Source of the DNA: Limiplasma sp034927815
Lineage (GTDB): Bacteria > Bacillota > Clostridia > Christensenellales > Aristaeellaceae
Direction of reading: 5' to 3'
DNA length: 64,000 bases
Assembly (NCBI GenBank): GCA_034927815.1
Contig: JAYFPK010000024.1
Span: forward strand, 13,986-77,985
In this document: positions 52,183-61,650 of the stretch, in pieces
How positions within the stretch are numbered: the stretch's first letter is position 1
Layout of the letters: the number at the start of each line of letters is the position of its first letter
Notes under the pieces: model-generated
Databases searched by the model: none
Told to the model about the DNA's origin: nothing
What the model saw: the letters and a program-made list of their open reading frames with translations, nothing else
Made by a program: the position numbers and the translations under genes

Positions 52183-54321
52183 GTGAAAGAAAATAAGCAA
52201 GGGGTGCTGATAGATATGATATATGATGTGGCGGTGATTGGGGCCGGTCCTTCGGGGGTTTCCGCCGCCCTGCGCTGCGCCCGTCAGGGGTTGCAGACGG
52301 CGCTTTGCACGGACCGCCCTGTGCTGGGGGGCAACTCCTCCAGCGAAATTCGGGTATGGACCCGGGGCTCCACCGGCGCGGGCAATCTGTTTGCCGAGGA
52401 AATGGGGACCCTGGGAGAATTGAAGCTGAAAAACCTGGCGGCCAACCCCACGGGGAATGTGTACGGCTGGGACGATATTTTGCTGGACGCGGCGCTTGCC
52501 CAGCCCCGGCTGACGCTGTATCTCAATTTGCCCATTACCCTGGTGGAGAAGGACGGCCATCGGCGCATTACCTGCGTCAGCGGCGTGCAGATGGGCAGCG
52601 GCGAGGCTGTGCGCTTGCAAGCGCGGATGTATATCGACTGCACCGGCGATGGGCAGGTCGCCTACTTGGCCGGGGTTCCTTTCCGCATGGGCCGGGAGGG
52701 ACGCGGCGTTTACGGGGAGTCCATGGCCGGGGAGACGGGCGACAGCGCGCTGCTGGGCTCCTCCATTTTGATGCAGTCCAAGCGGGAGAACCGGCCGGTG
52801 CCCTATCGCGCCCCGGCGTACGCCTATTCCCTGGCGGAGGTGGAAAAGCTCATTGAGCGGGGCGGGCGCATCGTCACCCCGGATATGCAAGCCAGCGATT
52901 GCTGGTGGTTTGAGTTTGGCGGCTGCCTGGATACCGTGAAGGACAATCAGCGCATCACCCTTGAATTGCGCCGCATTGTGCTGGGCATCTGGAATTATAT
53001 CAAAAACAGCGGCCGTTTCCAGGCGGAGAATCTGGCCCTGGAATGGATGGGCACGCTGCCGGGCAAGCGGGAATCCCGCCGCTTTACCGGGGCCCACACC
53101 TTGATTCAGCAGGAAATCGAAAGCAATGCCTTTGAAGGCCGAAGTGTGGCCTACGGCGGCTGGTATATGGACGCCCATCCCTCCCAGGGGATTTTCAGCC
53201 AGGAGGAGCACTGCACCCAGCTTGCCGTGAAGTGCTACGGCATCCCCCTCAGCTGCTTTTATCATGCGGATTTTCCTAACCTGATGTTTGCGGGCCGGGC
53301 GGCCAGCACCTCCCATCAGGCCTTTACCTCCTACCGCATTATGAATACCTGCGCGCTGACCGGGGACGCCTGCGGCGTGGCGGCGGGATTGTGCCTGGGC
53401 CAAGGCCTGACCCCGGCGGAGCTGCTGGCCGGGGGCGAGGAAGCCCTTGCCCGCCAGATGGCCCGGGAGGATGTGATCTTTGACACGCCGCCCCAGGGGC
53501 TGGATATGGCATGCGCCACGGTGACGGCGGACAGCGAGCATCCCCATACCGGGGCGATGCTGCCCGGACGGCTGCCCCTTCGGGAGCAGGTGTACGTGTG
53601 CATTCCCGCAAGCGGCGTGGCTGTGCGGCTGCGGCTGCAGTCCGACCGGGCGTGCCAGGTTGCCTACCAGCTCTGTTCCCAGGCCCAGCCCTCCCGCTTG
53701 GCAGAGGAAAAGGTCCTGGCCCAGGGCCAATGGCTGCTAACGCCCGGCGTCAACGAGGTGGAGGCCGAACTGCCCCAGGGCGAGGGCTTTACCATGATAT
53801 GGCTGGCGGATACGCCCGGCGCATCCCTCTGCCAGGGGGAAAGCCTCTGCGGCGCGGCAGCCGGAACCCGGGAGGGGGCGGAGGTGGTATCCCCCTGGCT
53901 GCAATGGCCCGGCTGTTACGAAGCGGCCAATCTGCTCGGCGGCTACACCCGGCCCTACCGGGGCGCTAACGGCTGGATGGCCCGCGGACCCCAGGCGAAG
54001 GCGGAAATCCGGTGGGAGGCCCCCGTTACCCTCAGCGCCCTCAGGTTGTACCTGGACCCCGACTTCTGCGCGGAGCTGACCAGCTCCCGAGGCAGCATCT
54101 GGTCCCCCCACCACATCTATCAGGCCCGGGAAAGGATGCCCCCCCATCTGGTGCGCCATTATACGCTGCGGGTGGACGGCGAGATCGTCGCCCAGGTACG
54201 GGACAACGAATCCCGGATGCCCGTGCACCGTTTTCCCCCCAGGCAGGCCCGGCGGATCACCCTGGAAATCCAGGACACCTATGGCGGCGACGCTGTGGTC
54301 TACCGCCTGCTGGCTGAATGA
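52183..54321 (+). CDS. FAD-dependent oxidoreductase (FAD_oxidored family) with C-terminal beta domain
   Basis: 712 aa from GTG 52183 (GGAAGG 7 nt upstream); ATG 52216 would give 701 aa. The FAD-binding GxGxxG is VIGAGPSGVSAAL (Gly20, 22, 25), then RPVLGGNSSSEIR, and DCTGDGQVAYLAG. The FAD-fold ends with LMFAGRAASTSHQAFTSYR and TGDACGVAA near residue 400. The last 250 residues form a beta-rich part like carbohydrate-binding modules. Members of this family are linked to polysaccharide and glycan catabolism. No signal peptide; cytoplasmic. First gene of an importer operon. Confidence 0.87.
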   Translation: MKENKQGVLIDMIYDVAVIGAGPSGVSAALRCARQGLQTALCTDRPVLGGNSSSEIRVWTRGSTGAGNLFAEEMGTLGELKLKNLAANPTGNVYGWDDILLDAALAQPRLTLYLNLPITLVEKDGHRRITCVSGVQMGSGEAVRLQARMYIDCTGDGQVAYLAGVPFRMGREGRGVYGESMAGETGDSALLGSSILMQSKRENRPVPYRAPAYAYSLAEVEKLIERGGRIVTPDMQASDCWWFEFGGCLDTVKDNQRITLELRRIVLGIWNYIKNSGRFQAENLALEWMGTLPGKRESRRFTGAHTLIQQEIESNAFEGRSVAYGGWYMDAHPSQGIFSQEEHCTQLAVKCYGIPLSCFYHADFPNLMFAGRAASTSHQAFTSYRIMNTCALTGDACGVAAGLCLGQGLTPAELLAGGEEALARQMAREDVIFDTPPQGLDMACATVTADSEHPHTGAMLPGRLPLREQVYVCIPASGVAVRLRLQSDRACQVAYQLCSQAQPSRLAEEKVLAQGQWLLTPGVNEVEAELPQGEGFTMIWLADTPGASLCQGESLCGAAAGTREGAEVVSPWLQWPGCYEAANLLGGYTRPYRGANGWMARGPQAKAEIRWEAPVTLSALRLYLDPDFCAELTSSRGSIWSPHHIYQARERMPPHLVRHYTLRVDGEIVAQVRDNESRMPVHRFPPRQARRITLEIQDTYGGDAVVYRLLAE

Positions 54322-54380
54322 GAGCTCTGCCGTTTCCTGATGGAGCGGTGGCAAATAAATAAGAGGAGGAACCCAATTTT

Positions 54381-55628
54381 ATGAAGAAGCTAGTAGTCCT
54401 GTTACTCACAGCCATGCTGGTACTTTCCAGCATGAGCGCGGCCTTCGCCGCCGACCTGGTATGGGCCGGATGGTCCGGCGAGGAAGCCGCCACCAAGCCC
54501 TCCATTGACAAGATGATCGCTGATTACAACGCCGGCGGCTCCGGCAACACCGTCACCTGGGTGGGCTGGCCCTGGGGCGACGTGACCCAGCAGCTGATCA
54601 TCCGCCTGCAGGGCGGCGAGGCGCTGGACATTGCCCAGCTGGACTCCGGCAAGTTTGCCGACATCTTCGCCCTGGACAATTGCTACACCGTAGAAGAGCT
54701 CTTTGACGAGGAGTTCATTTCCACCCTATCCGAGGCGGGGCTGAACTTCGGCACCACCGCGGACGGCAAGCGGGTGGGCGTGCCCTGGACCATGGCCTCC
54801 ATCAGCATGGTGTACAATCCCGAGCTGCTGGCCAAGGTGGGCTATGATGCCGCCCCCACCACCCTGGAAGAGTTTGAAGCCTGCTGCGCGGCCCTGAAGG
54901 CCTATGACCCCGACATCATTCCTTACGGCCTGTCCACCAAGGACGCCACGGCCACGGCGGACTACGGCCCCTGGCTGTGGACCTTTGGCGGCAGCATGTT
55001 CAAGGATGGGGAATTGAACGTCAACTCCCCCGAGGCCGTTGAAACCCTGACCTGGTACAAAAAGTTGGCGGAGGCCGGCTACGTCAAGTCCAACATGAGC
55101 CGCTTTGACGCCCGCCAGCTCTTCGCCCAGGGCAAGATCGCCTTCTATGACGACGCGGTCACCTGCCGCGGAACCGCCATCTCCAACGGAGTGCCCGAGG
55201 AAACCGTGGACAACGTAATTCGCCCGATGCTGCGCCCTGTGTTGAAGGAAGGCGACGTGCCCATGTCCGCCATGTGGGGGCACATCCTGGTGGTGTTCAA
55301 GTCCTCTTCCGATCCGGCCGCCGCGGCTGACTTTATCAAGCACCTCCTCTCCGACGAAACGTCCCTGATGTACTTTGAAAACACCGGAAGCCTGCCCGTG
55401 ACGAAGTCCGCCTTGTCCAACGAAAAGGTGACCTCCGACCGCTGGGCCAGCATCTGGTCCGTGAGCACCGCCACGGCCCGCAACAACGAGTTGATGCTCC
55501 ACCCCTACAGCAACGAGCTCAACGCCATCATCTCTGAGGAAGTCCAGGCGGTGATCGTAGGCCAGAAGACCCCCGAGCAGGCCGCCGCCGACATGGAGAC
55601 CCGGATGCTCTCCGCCATGGACGAGTAA
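54381..55628 (+). CDS. Carbohydrate-type ABC substrate-binding protein
   Basis: 415 aa; ATG 54381 follows GAGGAGG. Signal peptide MKKLVVLLLTAMLVLSSMSA with cleavage near AFAAD. MsmE/UgpB-like features are ALDIAQLDSGKFADIF, VPWTMASISMVYNPELLAKV and LFAQGKIAFYDDAV. Captures the substrate of the locus and hands it to the permeases at 55875 and 56779. No ATPase gene is present, so a shared MsmK-type ATPase from elsewhere must serve. Confidence 0.93.
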   Translation: MKKLVVLLLTAMLVLSSMSAAFAADLVWAGWSGEEAATKPSIDKMIADYNAGGSGNTVTWVGWPWGDVTQQLIIRLQGGEALDIAQLDSGKFADIFALDNCYTVEELFDEEFISTLSEAGLNFGTTADGKRVGVPWTMASISMVYNPELLAKVGYDAAPTTLEEFEACCAALKAYDPDIIPYGLSTKDATATADYGPWLWTFGGSMFKDGELNVNSPEAVETLTWYKKLAEAGYVKSNMSRFDARQLFAQGKIAFYDDAVTCRGTAISNGVPEETVDNVIRPMLRPVLKEGDVPMSAMWGHILVVFKSSSDPAAAADFIKHLLSDETSLMYFENTGSLPVTKSALSNEKVTSDRWASIWSVSTATARNNELMLHPYSNELNAIISEEVQAVIVGQKTPEQAAADMETRMLSAMDE

Positions 55629-55640
55629 TTTCCTTCTTTC

Positions 55641-55739
55641 GCTTAGCAGGGCGCGTAGGCGCCCTGCTAAGCCCAGGATGCCGCCCAACGCCGGCAAAAA
55701 CGGAGGCTTACCCGGAGGGAAGCGGCCGCTTTTGCCGGC
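55641..55739 (+). terminator. Two intercistronic hairpins after the SBP gene
   Basis: GCTTAGCAGGGCGC pairs with GCGCCCTGCTAAGC (14 bp, 4-nt loop, 55641-55672). Then GCCGGCAAAA pairs with TTTTGCCGGC (55690-55739). The 246-bp gap holds no gene. Together they probably lower read-through from SBP to permeases. Confidence 0.7.
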
Positions 55740-55874
55740 GCGGCAAGCCGGAATTTTGACAGGTGAAGGCCAACGGGAGGATCTCCTGTTTTTTGCGGGC
55801 CTTGCCAGCGGTCCGGATTTTACAGGGCGCGGGGCATCCCGCAGCGCCATCAACCCACAGAGGGGGTCAACCGC

Positions 55875-56762
55875 ATGAATAGACGGCCGTCGCTTTACCG
55901 AGGGGATAACCGGTTCGGCATGATTCTGGTATTGCCGGCTATCGCTGTGTTTTGCATCATCATCCTGTATCCTTTCATTAACTCCCTCATCCTGAGCTTT
56001 ACCAACATGAATATGCTCAAGCCCACCCATGCCTTTGTGGGCTTCAAAAACTTTGAAAAAATCTTTGGCGACCCCAACTTCATGGCGGTTTTGAAGAATA
56101 CGCTGATCTTCGTGGCAGGCTCCGTATCCCTTCCCTTTGTGCTGGGCTTCATTTGGGCCATTGTGCTGAATGAGAAATTCAAGCTCAACGGCTTTTTGCG
56201 GGGCGTCACCCTGATTGACTGGATCATCCCCTCCACGGCCATCAGCTTTTTGTGGATGTGGATTTTCAACGGGGACTATGGCGTTCTCAACGGCGTGCTC
56301 CGCGCGCTGCACATCACGGATGAAAACATCAACTTCCTGGGCCGTACGGACACGGCCATGCTGGTGGTCATCCTGGCCCGCACCTGGCAGGTGCTGCCCT
56401 GGTATATGGCCTTCCTCACGGGGGGGCTGGGGGGCGTCTCCATGGATCAGGCGGAGGCCGCCAAAATCGACGGAGCCAACAACTGGCTGATTTTCCGCCA
56501 TGTGGTGGTTCCCGCCATGATGCCCATCATCAGCCTGGTGCTTTTACAGGGCACCATCGGCGCGTTGCAGCATTTCGACCTGATCTGGGTCATGACGGCG
56601 GGCGGCCCGGCCCGGGCCACCATGACGCTGTCCGTGGAAGTTTATCAAAATGCGTTCAAAAGCTGGAAGATCGGTCTGGCCGCCTCCATCGGCGTGGTGT
56701 GGATCATTCTGCTGGGAATCTTCAGCTTCTTCTATATCCGCAGGAACATGAAGGAAATTTGA
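55875..56762 (+). CDS. Carbohydrate ABC permease, MalF type
   Basis: 295 aa from ATG 55875. Six spans; FGMILVLPAIAVFCIIILYP and INSLILSFTNMNMLKPTHAF at the start, EAA loop MDQAEAAKIDGANNWLIFRH. No long periplasmic loop as in E. coli MalF. 16 bp before the second permease. Confidence 0.94.
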   Translation: MNRRPSLYRGDNRFGMILVLPAIAVFCIIILYPFINSLILSFTNMNMLKPTHAFVGFKNFEKIFGDPNFMAVLKNTLIFVAGSVSLPFVLGFIWAIVLNEKFKLNGFLRGVTLIDWIIPSTAISFLWMWIFNGDYGVLNGVLRALHITDENINFLGRTDTAMLVVILARTWQVLPWYMAFLTGGLGGVSMDQAEAAKIDGANNWLIFRHVVVPAMMPIISLVLLQGTIGALQHFDLIWVMTAGGPARATMTLSVEVYQNAFKSWKIGLAASIGVVWIILLGIFSFFYIRRNMKEI

Positions 56763-56778
56763 AAGGAGGAGGAGCGGC

Positions 56779-57609
56779 ATGTTTCAAAAAACCGTCGGCT
56801 TTCGCATCTTTTTCTTCGCCTCACTGGTTCTCATCGGCCTGTTCGTCTTCTTCCCCCTGCTGTGGATGGTCAACACGGCGTTAAAGCCCTCGTCGGAAAC
56901 CTTTACCCTGTCCTTTTTCTCCTCCCAGATGACCCTTGCAAATTTCCTTGCGGTGCTTTCCGATCAGCGGATTCTGGTGTACCTGCGCAACAGCCTGGTG
57001 GTCTCCTCCATCTCCAGCGTGCTGGCGACGACGGTATCCGCCATGGCTGCGTACAGCTTTTCCAAATTCCGCTACCGGGGTCGCAGGGCCCTGATGACGG
57101 GGATCATGCTCTCCCAGGCCTTCCCCCACGCCATTTTGCTGCTGACCATCTACACCGTCATGCGCAAATTGGGCCTGCTTGATAATTACCTGTCCTTGGT
57201 GCTGTCCTTCATCACCTTCACGCTGCCCACGGCGACCTGGACGCTGAAAGCTTATTTTGACCAGATTCCCGATGCGCTGATGGAGTCCGCCCGCATTGAC
57301 GGCGCAAGCCCTTTGCAGATTATGGTTAAGGTGATTCTGCCCCTGGCGGTGCCCGGGCTGATCTCCATCGCCATTTACGGCTTTGTGTGGGCCTGGAACG
57401 ATCTGCTTTATTCCCTGACGCTGGTGACCGGCGCGGACAAGCGCACGCTGGCCCCGGGGCTGATCCTGACCTACATGGGCGAGTTTACCAACAACTGGTC
57501 CAACATGATGGCGGCCTCCATTCTGGTTTCCTTGCCGGTGACGCTGATCTTTATCTTCCTGCAGCGCTATTTCATCCAGGGCCTCACCTCCGGCGCTGTG
57601 AAGGGCTGA
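56779..57609 (+). CDS. Carbohydrate ABC permease, MalG type
   Basis: 276 aa; ATG 56779 follows GGAGGAGG. Six spans, EAA loop LMESARIDGASPLQIMVKVI, and C-terminal QRYFIQGLTSGAVKG. Partner of the permease at 55875; followed after 14 bp by the CapA-like gene. Confidence 0.95.
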   Translation: MFQKTVGFRIFFFASLVLIGLFVFFPLLWMVNTALKPSSETFTLSFFSSQMTLANFLAVLSDQRILVYLRNSLVVSSISSVLATTVSAMAAYSFSKFRYRGRRALMTGIMLSQAFPHAILLLTIYTVMRKLGLLDNYLSLVLSFITFTLPTATWTLKAYFDQIPDALMESARIDGASPLQIMVKVILPLAVPGLISIAIYGFVWAWNDLLYSLTLVTGADKRTLAPGLILTYMGEFTNNWSNMMAASILVSLPVTLIFIFLQRYFIQGLTSGAVKG

Positions 57610-57623
57610 AGGGAGCGTTGGCA

Positions 57624-58787
57624 ATGGCTGTGCGGATGCAATTTACCGGGGATATCCTCTGCCAGATTCCCCAGACCCGGGCCTGCGCCACGGCCCATGG
57701 GCCGGACTATCGCCCCGTATTTGCCCCCATCAAGACGCTGTTGCGGGATTGCGACTACCTGGTGGGCAATCTGGAAACGCCCATTGCCGGAGAGACGCTG
57801 GGTTATTCCGACCGGCTGTACCAGTTCAATACCCCCGTGGCTTTTCTGGACGCCTTGAAGGATGCGGGGTTTCAGTTGCTTTCCACCGCCAACAACCACT
57901 GCATGGACCGGGGGCTGCCCGGCCTGCTGGCCACGCTGGATCACCTGGACGCAGCGGGCTTGGAACATACGGGAACCTTCCGCAGCCGGGAGGAAAGGGA
58001 AACGCCCTTGGTCCGGGAGCTGGGGGGAATTCGCTTTGGGTTTCTTTCCTACACCTATGGCACCAACGCCTTTTTCCACCACCAATACCTGCCCGGGAAC
58101 GTCCCCTGGGCCGTGAATCTGCTCCAGCCGGAGGAGGAGCGGGAAGGCGCCATTGACCTGCTGGACAGGGAGGGCGTGCCGCAAAAGGTACAGGCCCTCT
58201 ATCAGCAGGAAAATCCGGTGTTTCAGCGGTGCATCGCGCCCTATCTGGAAGCGCTGAAGGAGGATATCCATCGGCTGCGCAAGGCGGGGGCGGAATACCT
58301 GATCATGCTGCTGCACTGCGGCGGGCAGCACGACCTTATGCCCGACGCCTATACCCAATGGATTGTCCGCTGGCTGGACGAAGCGGGCGTTGACCTGATT
58401 GTGGGGCACCACCAGCACATCCTGCATCCCTTCGCAAAGCTCTCTCACGCAAGGGTGGCCTATTGCCTGGGAAATCTGACCGACACCCCGGACCACAACC
58501 CCAACGGCCGGGGCATCGGGGAGGAGTATTCCATTTTGCTGCGCTGCGCCTTTGAAAGGCGGCAGGGCCGGGTGGCAATGACCGGCTGCACCTTCATCCC
58601 CGTCAAGTCCGTGTTTGACAGCCGGGGCCGGGCCGTTGTGAAGGAAGTTGCCGCGCTGATCGGAGAAGCCGATTCGCCCGCGCAAAAAGCCCAAATCATG
58701 AAGGACCTCGCCCATTTCGTCAACCTGATACAGGGAAAGCCGGAGAACACCCCCGTCATGCCAGCGCCGGACTATCCCTTGCCCTAA
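57624..58787 (+). CDS. CapA family metallophosphoesterase-fold protein
   Basis: 387 aa from ATG 57624. CapA/PgsA-type motifs are Asp10 in FTGDIL, YLVGNLETPIAGE (Asn49, Glu51), LSTANNHCMDRG (Asn90, Asn91, His92) and VGHHQHILHPF (261-271), which build a calcineurin-like metal site. Classical CapA takes part in poly-gamma-glutamate capsule synthesis and is membrane-bound. This protein has no signal or membrane span and is shorter, so it should act in the cytoplasm. Sits between the permease and the peptidase of one operon. Confidence 0.87.
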   Translation: MAVRMQFTGDILCQIPQTRACATAHGPDYRPVFAPIKTLLRDCDYLVGNLETPIAGETLGYSDRLYQFNTPVAFLDALKDAGFQLLSTANNHCMDRGLPGLLATLDHLDAAGLEHTGTFRSREERETPLVRELGGIRFGFLSYTYGTNAFFHHQYLPGNVPWAVNLLQPEEEREGAIDLLDREGVPQKVQALYQQENPVFQRCIAPYLEALKEDIHRLRKAGAEYLIMLLHCGGQHDLMPDAYTQWIVRWLDEAGVDLIVGHHQHILHPFAKLSHARVAYCLGNLTDTPDHNPNGRGIGEEYSILLRCAFERRQGRVAMTGCTFIPVKSVFDSRGRAVVKEVAALIGEADSPAQKAQIMKDLAHFVNLIQGKPENTPVMPAPDYPLP

Positions 58788-58811
58788 AGGGAGCAGAAAG
58801 GAAGAAGCCCT

Positions 58812-60383
58812 ATGCCGAATCTTCATGTGGACGCCAATTTTCCCGGCGGCGGCGTTGACCACCCCCGCTGGGAAGGGAATACCCTGTATTTTGAAGCGCC
58901 CCTGGATCACAGCCCCCAGAGCCTGTGGTTCTATTTCCGTATCCGCAACGGACAGGGCCAGCGCCTGACGCTGGTGCAAAAGGGGCTGGAGCGGGTGCTG
59001 GGCGTGCGGGAATCCCGGGGATACCAGCCCGTGGTTCCCGTGTGGCGGGACGGAGAAGAGGCCGCCTGGCAGCGGGTGGACGAAAGCGCCATCGCCTATA
59101 CCCAGGAGCCCCTGGCCTTTCAATTTGAGATTGCCCCTACCCAGCCCGTGTGCTATGTGGCGTTTTGCTTCCCCTATTTGCTTCGGGACTGGGAGGCCTT
59201 TGCCGCCACGCTGCCCCGGGAGTATGTCTATTGCGCCCAGGCCGGGCTCACCAAGGCGGGCCGCCCCTTCAACCGGTATCTGATCCGCTCCCCCCGGCAT
59301 AAGCCGGAGCATTTGCTGGTGGTTACGGCCCGGCAGCACGCCGGTGAAGTCAGCGGCTCCTATGTGCTGGAAGGGCTGCTCCGCCGCCTGACCGACGGAA
59401 GCCCCGAAATGGAAAGCCTGCTGGCCAAGGCCGCCCTTTGCGTATTTCCCCTGATGGACCTGGACTGCGTACAGGAGGGCCGCTACGGCAAGGACCAGGC
59501 CCCCTACGATTTCAACCGGGACTGGCGCTATGAGCCCTTCCATCCGGAAATCGCCGGCGTCTATTCCCAGTTGGAGGAGCTCTGCGCCCAATACCGGCTG
59601 TGGTGGGCCTTTGATCTGCATGCGCCTCAGCCCGGCGGCGCTTCCTACATGCCCCCCTCCCGCTGCCTGAAAACGGACAGCCCGGACTGGCGGAAAATGT
59701 GGAACCTGGCGATCCGCTATGAGGATGCCTGCGCGGGCCGGGCCTCTTTCCACCTGAAGGACGTGGATACCCAGGTGCTGAACTGGGGCGGCATGAACAA
59801 CGACGGGCTGACCAGTTTTTATTTTTACGCCCGTTGGCACTGCAATAATCTGGGGCTGGAATACTCCTACCACCGGGACGGGGAAGGCCGGGTGCTAAGG
59901 GTTGAGGATTGGCATACCCTGGGCTGCGCCCTGGCCGAAACGCTGGCAGACAAGCTTTTTGATCCGGCCCTGGGGGAAGCCCCCGACCGGGAGCGCATTC
60001 CTGCCTGGGCGGTGGACGCGCCCCTTCAATACTGGAAAAGCGTCCGGCAGGTGCATGGCCTGCAAATCACAGACACGGAGACCACGGCGGTCATGACAGC
60101 CCAGGCCGGGGAAAACAGCGCCTGGATCACCTCCCCCCAGCGGGAAGCGGGCACGGCCTGGCAGCTGACGGCGGACCGGGATACGGAGCTGACGCTCTAT
60201 GCCTCCTATTACCGTGAAGGATTGCTGGTAAGCCACGGCAAGCCGGAGGCGCTGCATCTGGCAGCCGGGGAGCCCTATGTGTGGCAGCTGCCGCAAGCCC
60301 CCATCAGCCAGTGCCAGGGCACGTTGAGCGTGATTGCCCGGGACCTTGGGGGGACCCTGAGGATTTGCGCCGTGGAGGCGTAA
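58812..60383 (+). CDS. M14-family zinc carboxypeptidase, cytosolic-carboxypeptidase-like
   Basis: 523 aa from ATG 58812, with AAAGGAAG upstream. An N-terminal beta domain (1 to about 140, FYFRIRNGQGQRLTLVQKG), typical of the cytosolic carboxypeptidase subfamily, is followed by the M14 domain with zinc ligands His176 and Glu179 in ARQHAGEVSGS and His270 in FDLHAPQP, substrate-binding DFNRDW, and the catalytic-Glu segment GLEYSYHR. About 130 extra residues follow. No signal peptide. Would remove C-terminal or gamma-linked residues from an imported compound. Confidence 0.9.
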   Translation: MPNLHVDANFPGGGVDHPRWEGNTLYFEAPLDHSPQSLWFYFRIRNGQGQRLTLVQKGLERVLGVRESRGYQPVVPVWRDGEEAAWQRVDESAIAYTQEPLAFQFEIAPTQPVCYVAFCFPYLLRDWEAFAATLPREYVYCAQAGLTKAGRPFNRYLIRSPRHKPEHLLVVTARQHAGEVSGSYVLEGLLRRLTDGSPEMESLLAKAALCVFPLMDLDCVQEGRYGKDQAPYDFNRDWRYEPFHPEIAGVYSQLEELCAQYRLWWAFDLHAPQPGGASYMPPSRCLKTDSPDWRKMWNLAIRYEDACAGRASFHLKDVDTQVLNWGGMNNDGLTSFYFYARWHCNNLGLEYSYHRDGEGRVLRVEDWHTLGCALAETLADKLFDPALGEAPDRERIPAWAVDAPLQYWKSVRQVHGLQITDTETTAVMTAQAGENSAWITSPQREAGTAWQLTADRDTELTLYASYYREGLLVSHGKPEALHLAAGEPYVWQLPQAPISQCQGTLSVIARDLGGTLRICAVEA

Positions 60384-60389
60384 GGAGCC

Positions 60390-60430
60390 ATAACGGACAG
60401 CCACCGGCTCCGCCGGTGGCTGTCCGTTAT
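60390..60430 (+). terminator. Terminator of the FAD oxidoreductase operon
   Basis: ATAACGGACAGCCACCGGC pairs with GCCGGTGGCTGTCCGTTAT (19 bp, 3-nt loop) 7 bp past the peptidase stop. A second dyad, ACAGCCCC/GGGGCTGT (60570-60591), lies in the gap to the next gene, which holds no gene. Confidence 0.85.
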
Positions 60431-60681
60431 ACGGGCCAAACCCAGGACACCAGCCAGGCCTTCCCTGGCGTTGGTACGGCCTGATATTTGCATAGGATGC
60501 TGGCGCGTCTTGGCGTGTATTATCTTCCTTTTCCGTACCTCTCTCCTTTGCTTTCCCTCCATATTAAAACAGCCCCCTACATCAGGGGCTGTATAGGCGA
60601 GGCGCTAAAAGCACTTTTTTAATACTGACGAGAGGGGATAAGACAGCCTCTCCATGAAATCCCGCCAAGAGCAAGATTCTC

Positions 60682-61650
60682 TCATTCTGTTTGCGTTTTC
60701 AAAAGCAGCTTCCCCTGCGACTTTTTGTGGATGACGTCAAATTGGGCATTGCCAGCTTCTTCCAAAGGATATACCTTGCCAATGACGGGTCTTATCGCTC
60801 TGCTTTCCAGCATTTCCTCAATGGTGTCCAAACACTGTTGATAGTCCTCCGGAGGGAAATTCCATAAGGCCATTCCCAAAACATCCGCTTCCTTCGCCAT
60901 GATTAACCTGGGATTGAAATCCAACGTGCCCCGGTTCCCTACCACAACAATCCTTCCATATTTGCCAATGACTTGCAAGTCCTTTTCCAAATTCACGTTG
61001 GCAAGCATTTCAATCACCAAATCAACAGGGGGAATATGCTCCAAATAGCCGCTGTCGTGATGATTCAGCACCGCATCCGCGCCACATTTTTGAACCGTAT
61101 CCATCCCTTCCGGGCTCCCAGCGGTTCCAATGACATACGCCCCATGATGCTTGGCCATTTGCACGGCAAGAGAACCCACTCCGCCGGAAGCGCCGTGAAT
61201 CAACACCCTTTCTCCCTTTTTCAACTTTCCCCTTTGGAAAACCGCCCGGTACGCGGCTGCGGCCGGTACGCCAACGCTTGCCCCTTCTTCAAAAGTTGCC
61301 GTCAAGGGCAATTTCCGAACGGCATCCATATTGCAAACGACTTTTTCCGCATAGGTCCCGGTGGTTTTGGCTGAAAGCGTGGAAGCGATGAAGACGCGGT
61401 CCCCTGTTTTGAGGTTGTTCACGTTATTCCCGATTTCCTCGATGATACCCGAACCGTCAAATCCAAAAGTGTAAGGCAATGCGGGGGAGAAAGAGGCATA
61501 GCCCCCTTCACGAATGTACGTATCGGAAGGATTGATGCCGGCGTAAAAGAGCTTCACCTTCACTTCATTCTCCCCCACCGGCGGTTCGGCAACCTCCGCC
61601 AGCGTGAGAACCTCTATCCCGCCTGTTGCCTTCATTTGAATCGCTTTCAT
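60682..61650 (-). CDS. Zinc-independent quinone oxidoreductase-like MDR dehydrogenase
   Basis: 322 aa from ATG 61650. The start MKAIQMKATGGIEVLTLAEV, FYAGINPSDTYIREGGY and FGFDGSGIIEEIGNNV are of the QOR group of medium-chain reductases. NADPH-binding motif HGASGGVGSLAVQMAKHHGA is intact. Ligands for catalytic zinc are absent. Probably reduces quinones or enones. Codon use is a bit AT-richer than neighbours. Monocistronic. Confidence 0.92.
   Translation of the reverse strand: MKAIQMKATGGIEVLTLAEVAEPPVGENEVKVKLFYAGINPSDTYIREGGYASFSPALPYTFGFDGSGIIEEIGNNVNNLKTGDRVFIASTLSAKTTGTYAEKVVCNMDAVRKLPLTATFEEGASVGVPAAAAYRAVFQRGKLKKGERVLIHGASGGVGSLAVQMAKHHGAYVIGTAGSPEGMDTVQKCGADAVLNHHDSGYLEHIPPVDLVIEMLANVNLEKDLQVIGKYGRIVVVGNRGTLDFNPRLIMAKEADVLGMALWNFPPEDYQQCLDTIEEMLESRAIRPVIGKVYPLEEAGNAQFDVIHKKSQGKLLLKTQTE

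Noticed and set aside
57567..59873. Long minus-strand open frame of 768 codons
   Set aside because: It runs opposite to the CapA-like and M14 genes, which have clear motifs; it is a GC-rich antisense shadow with no family features.
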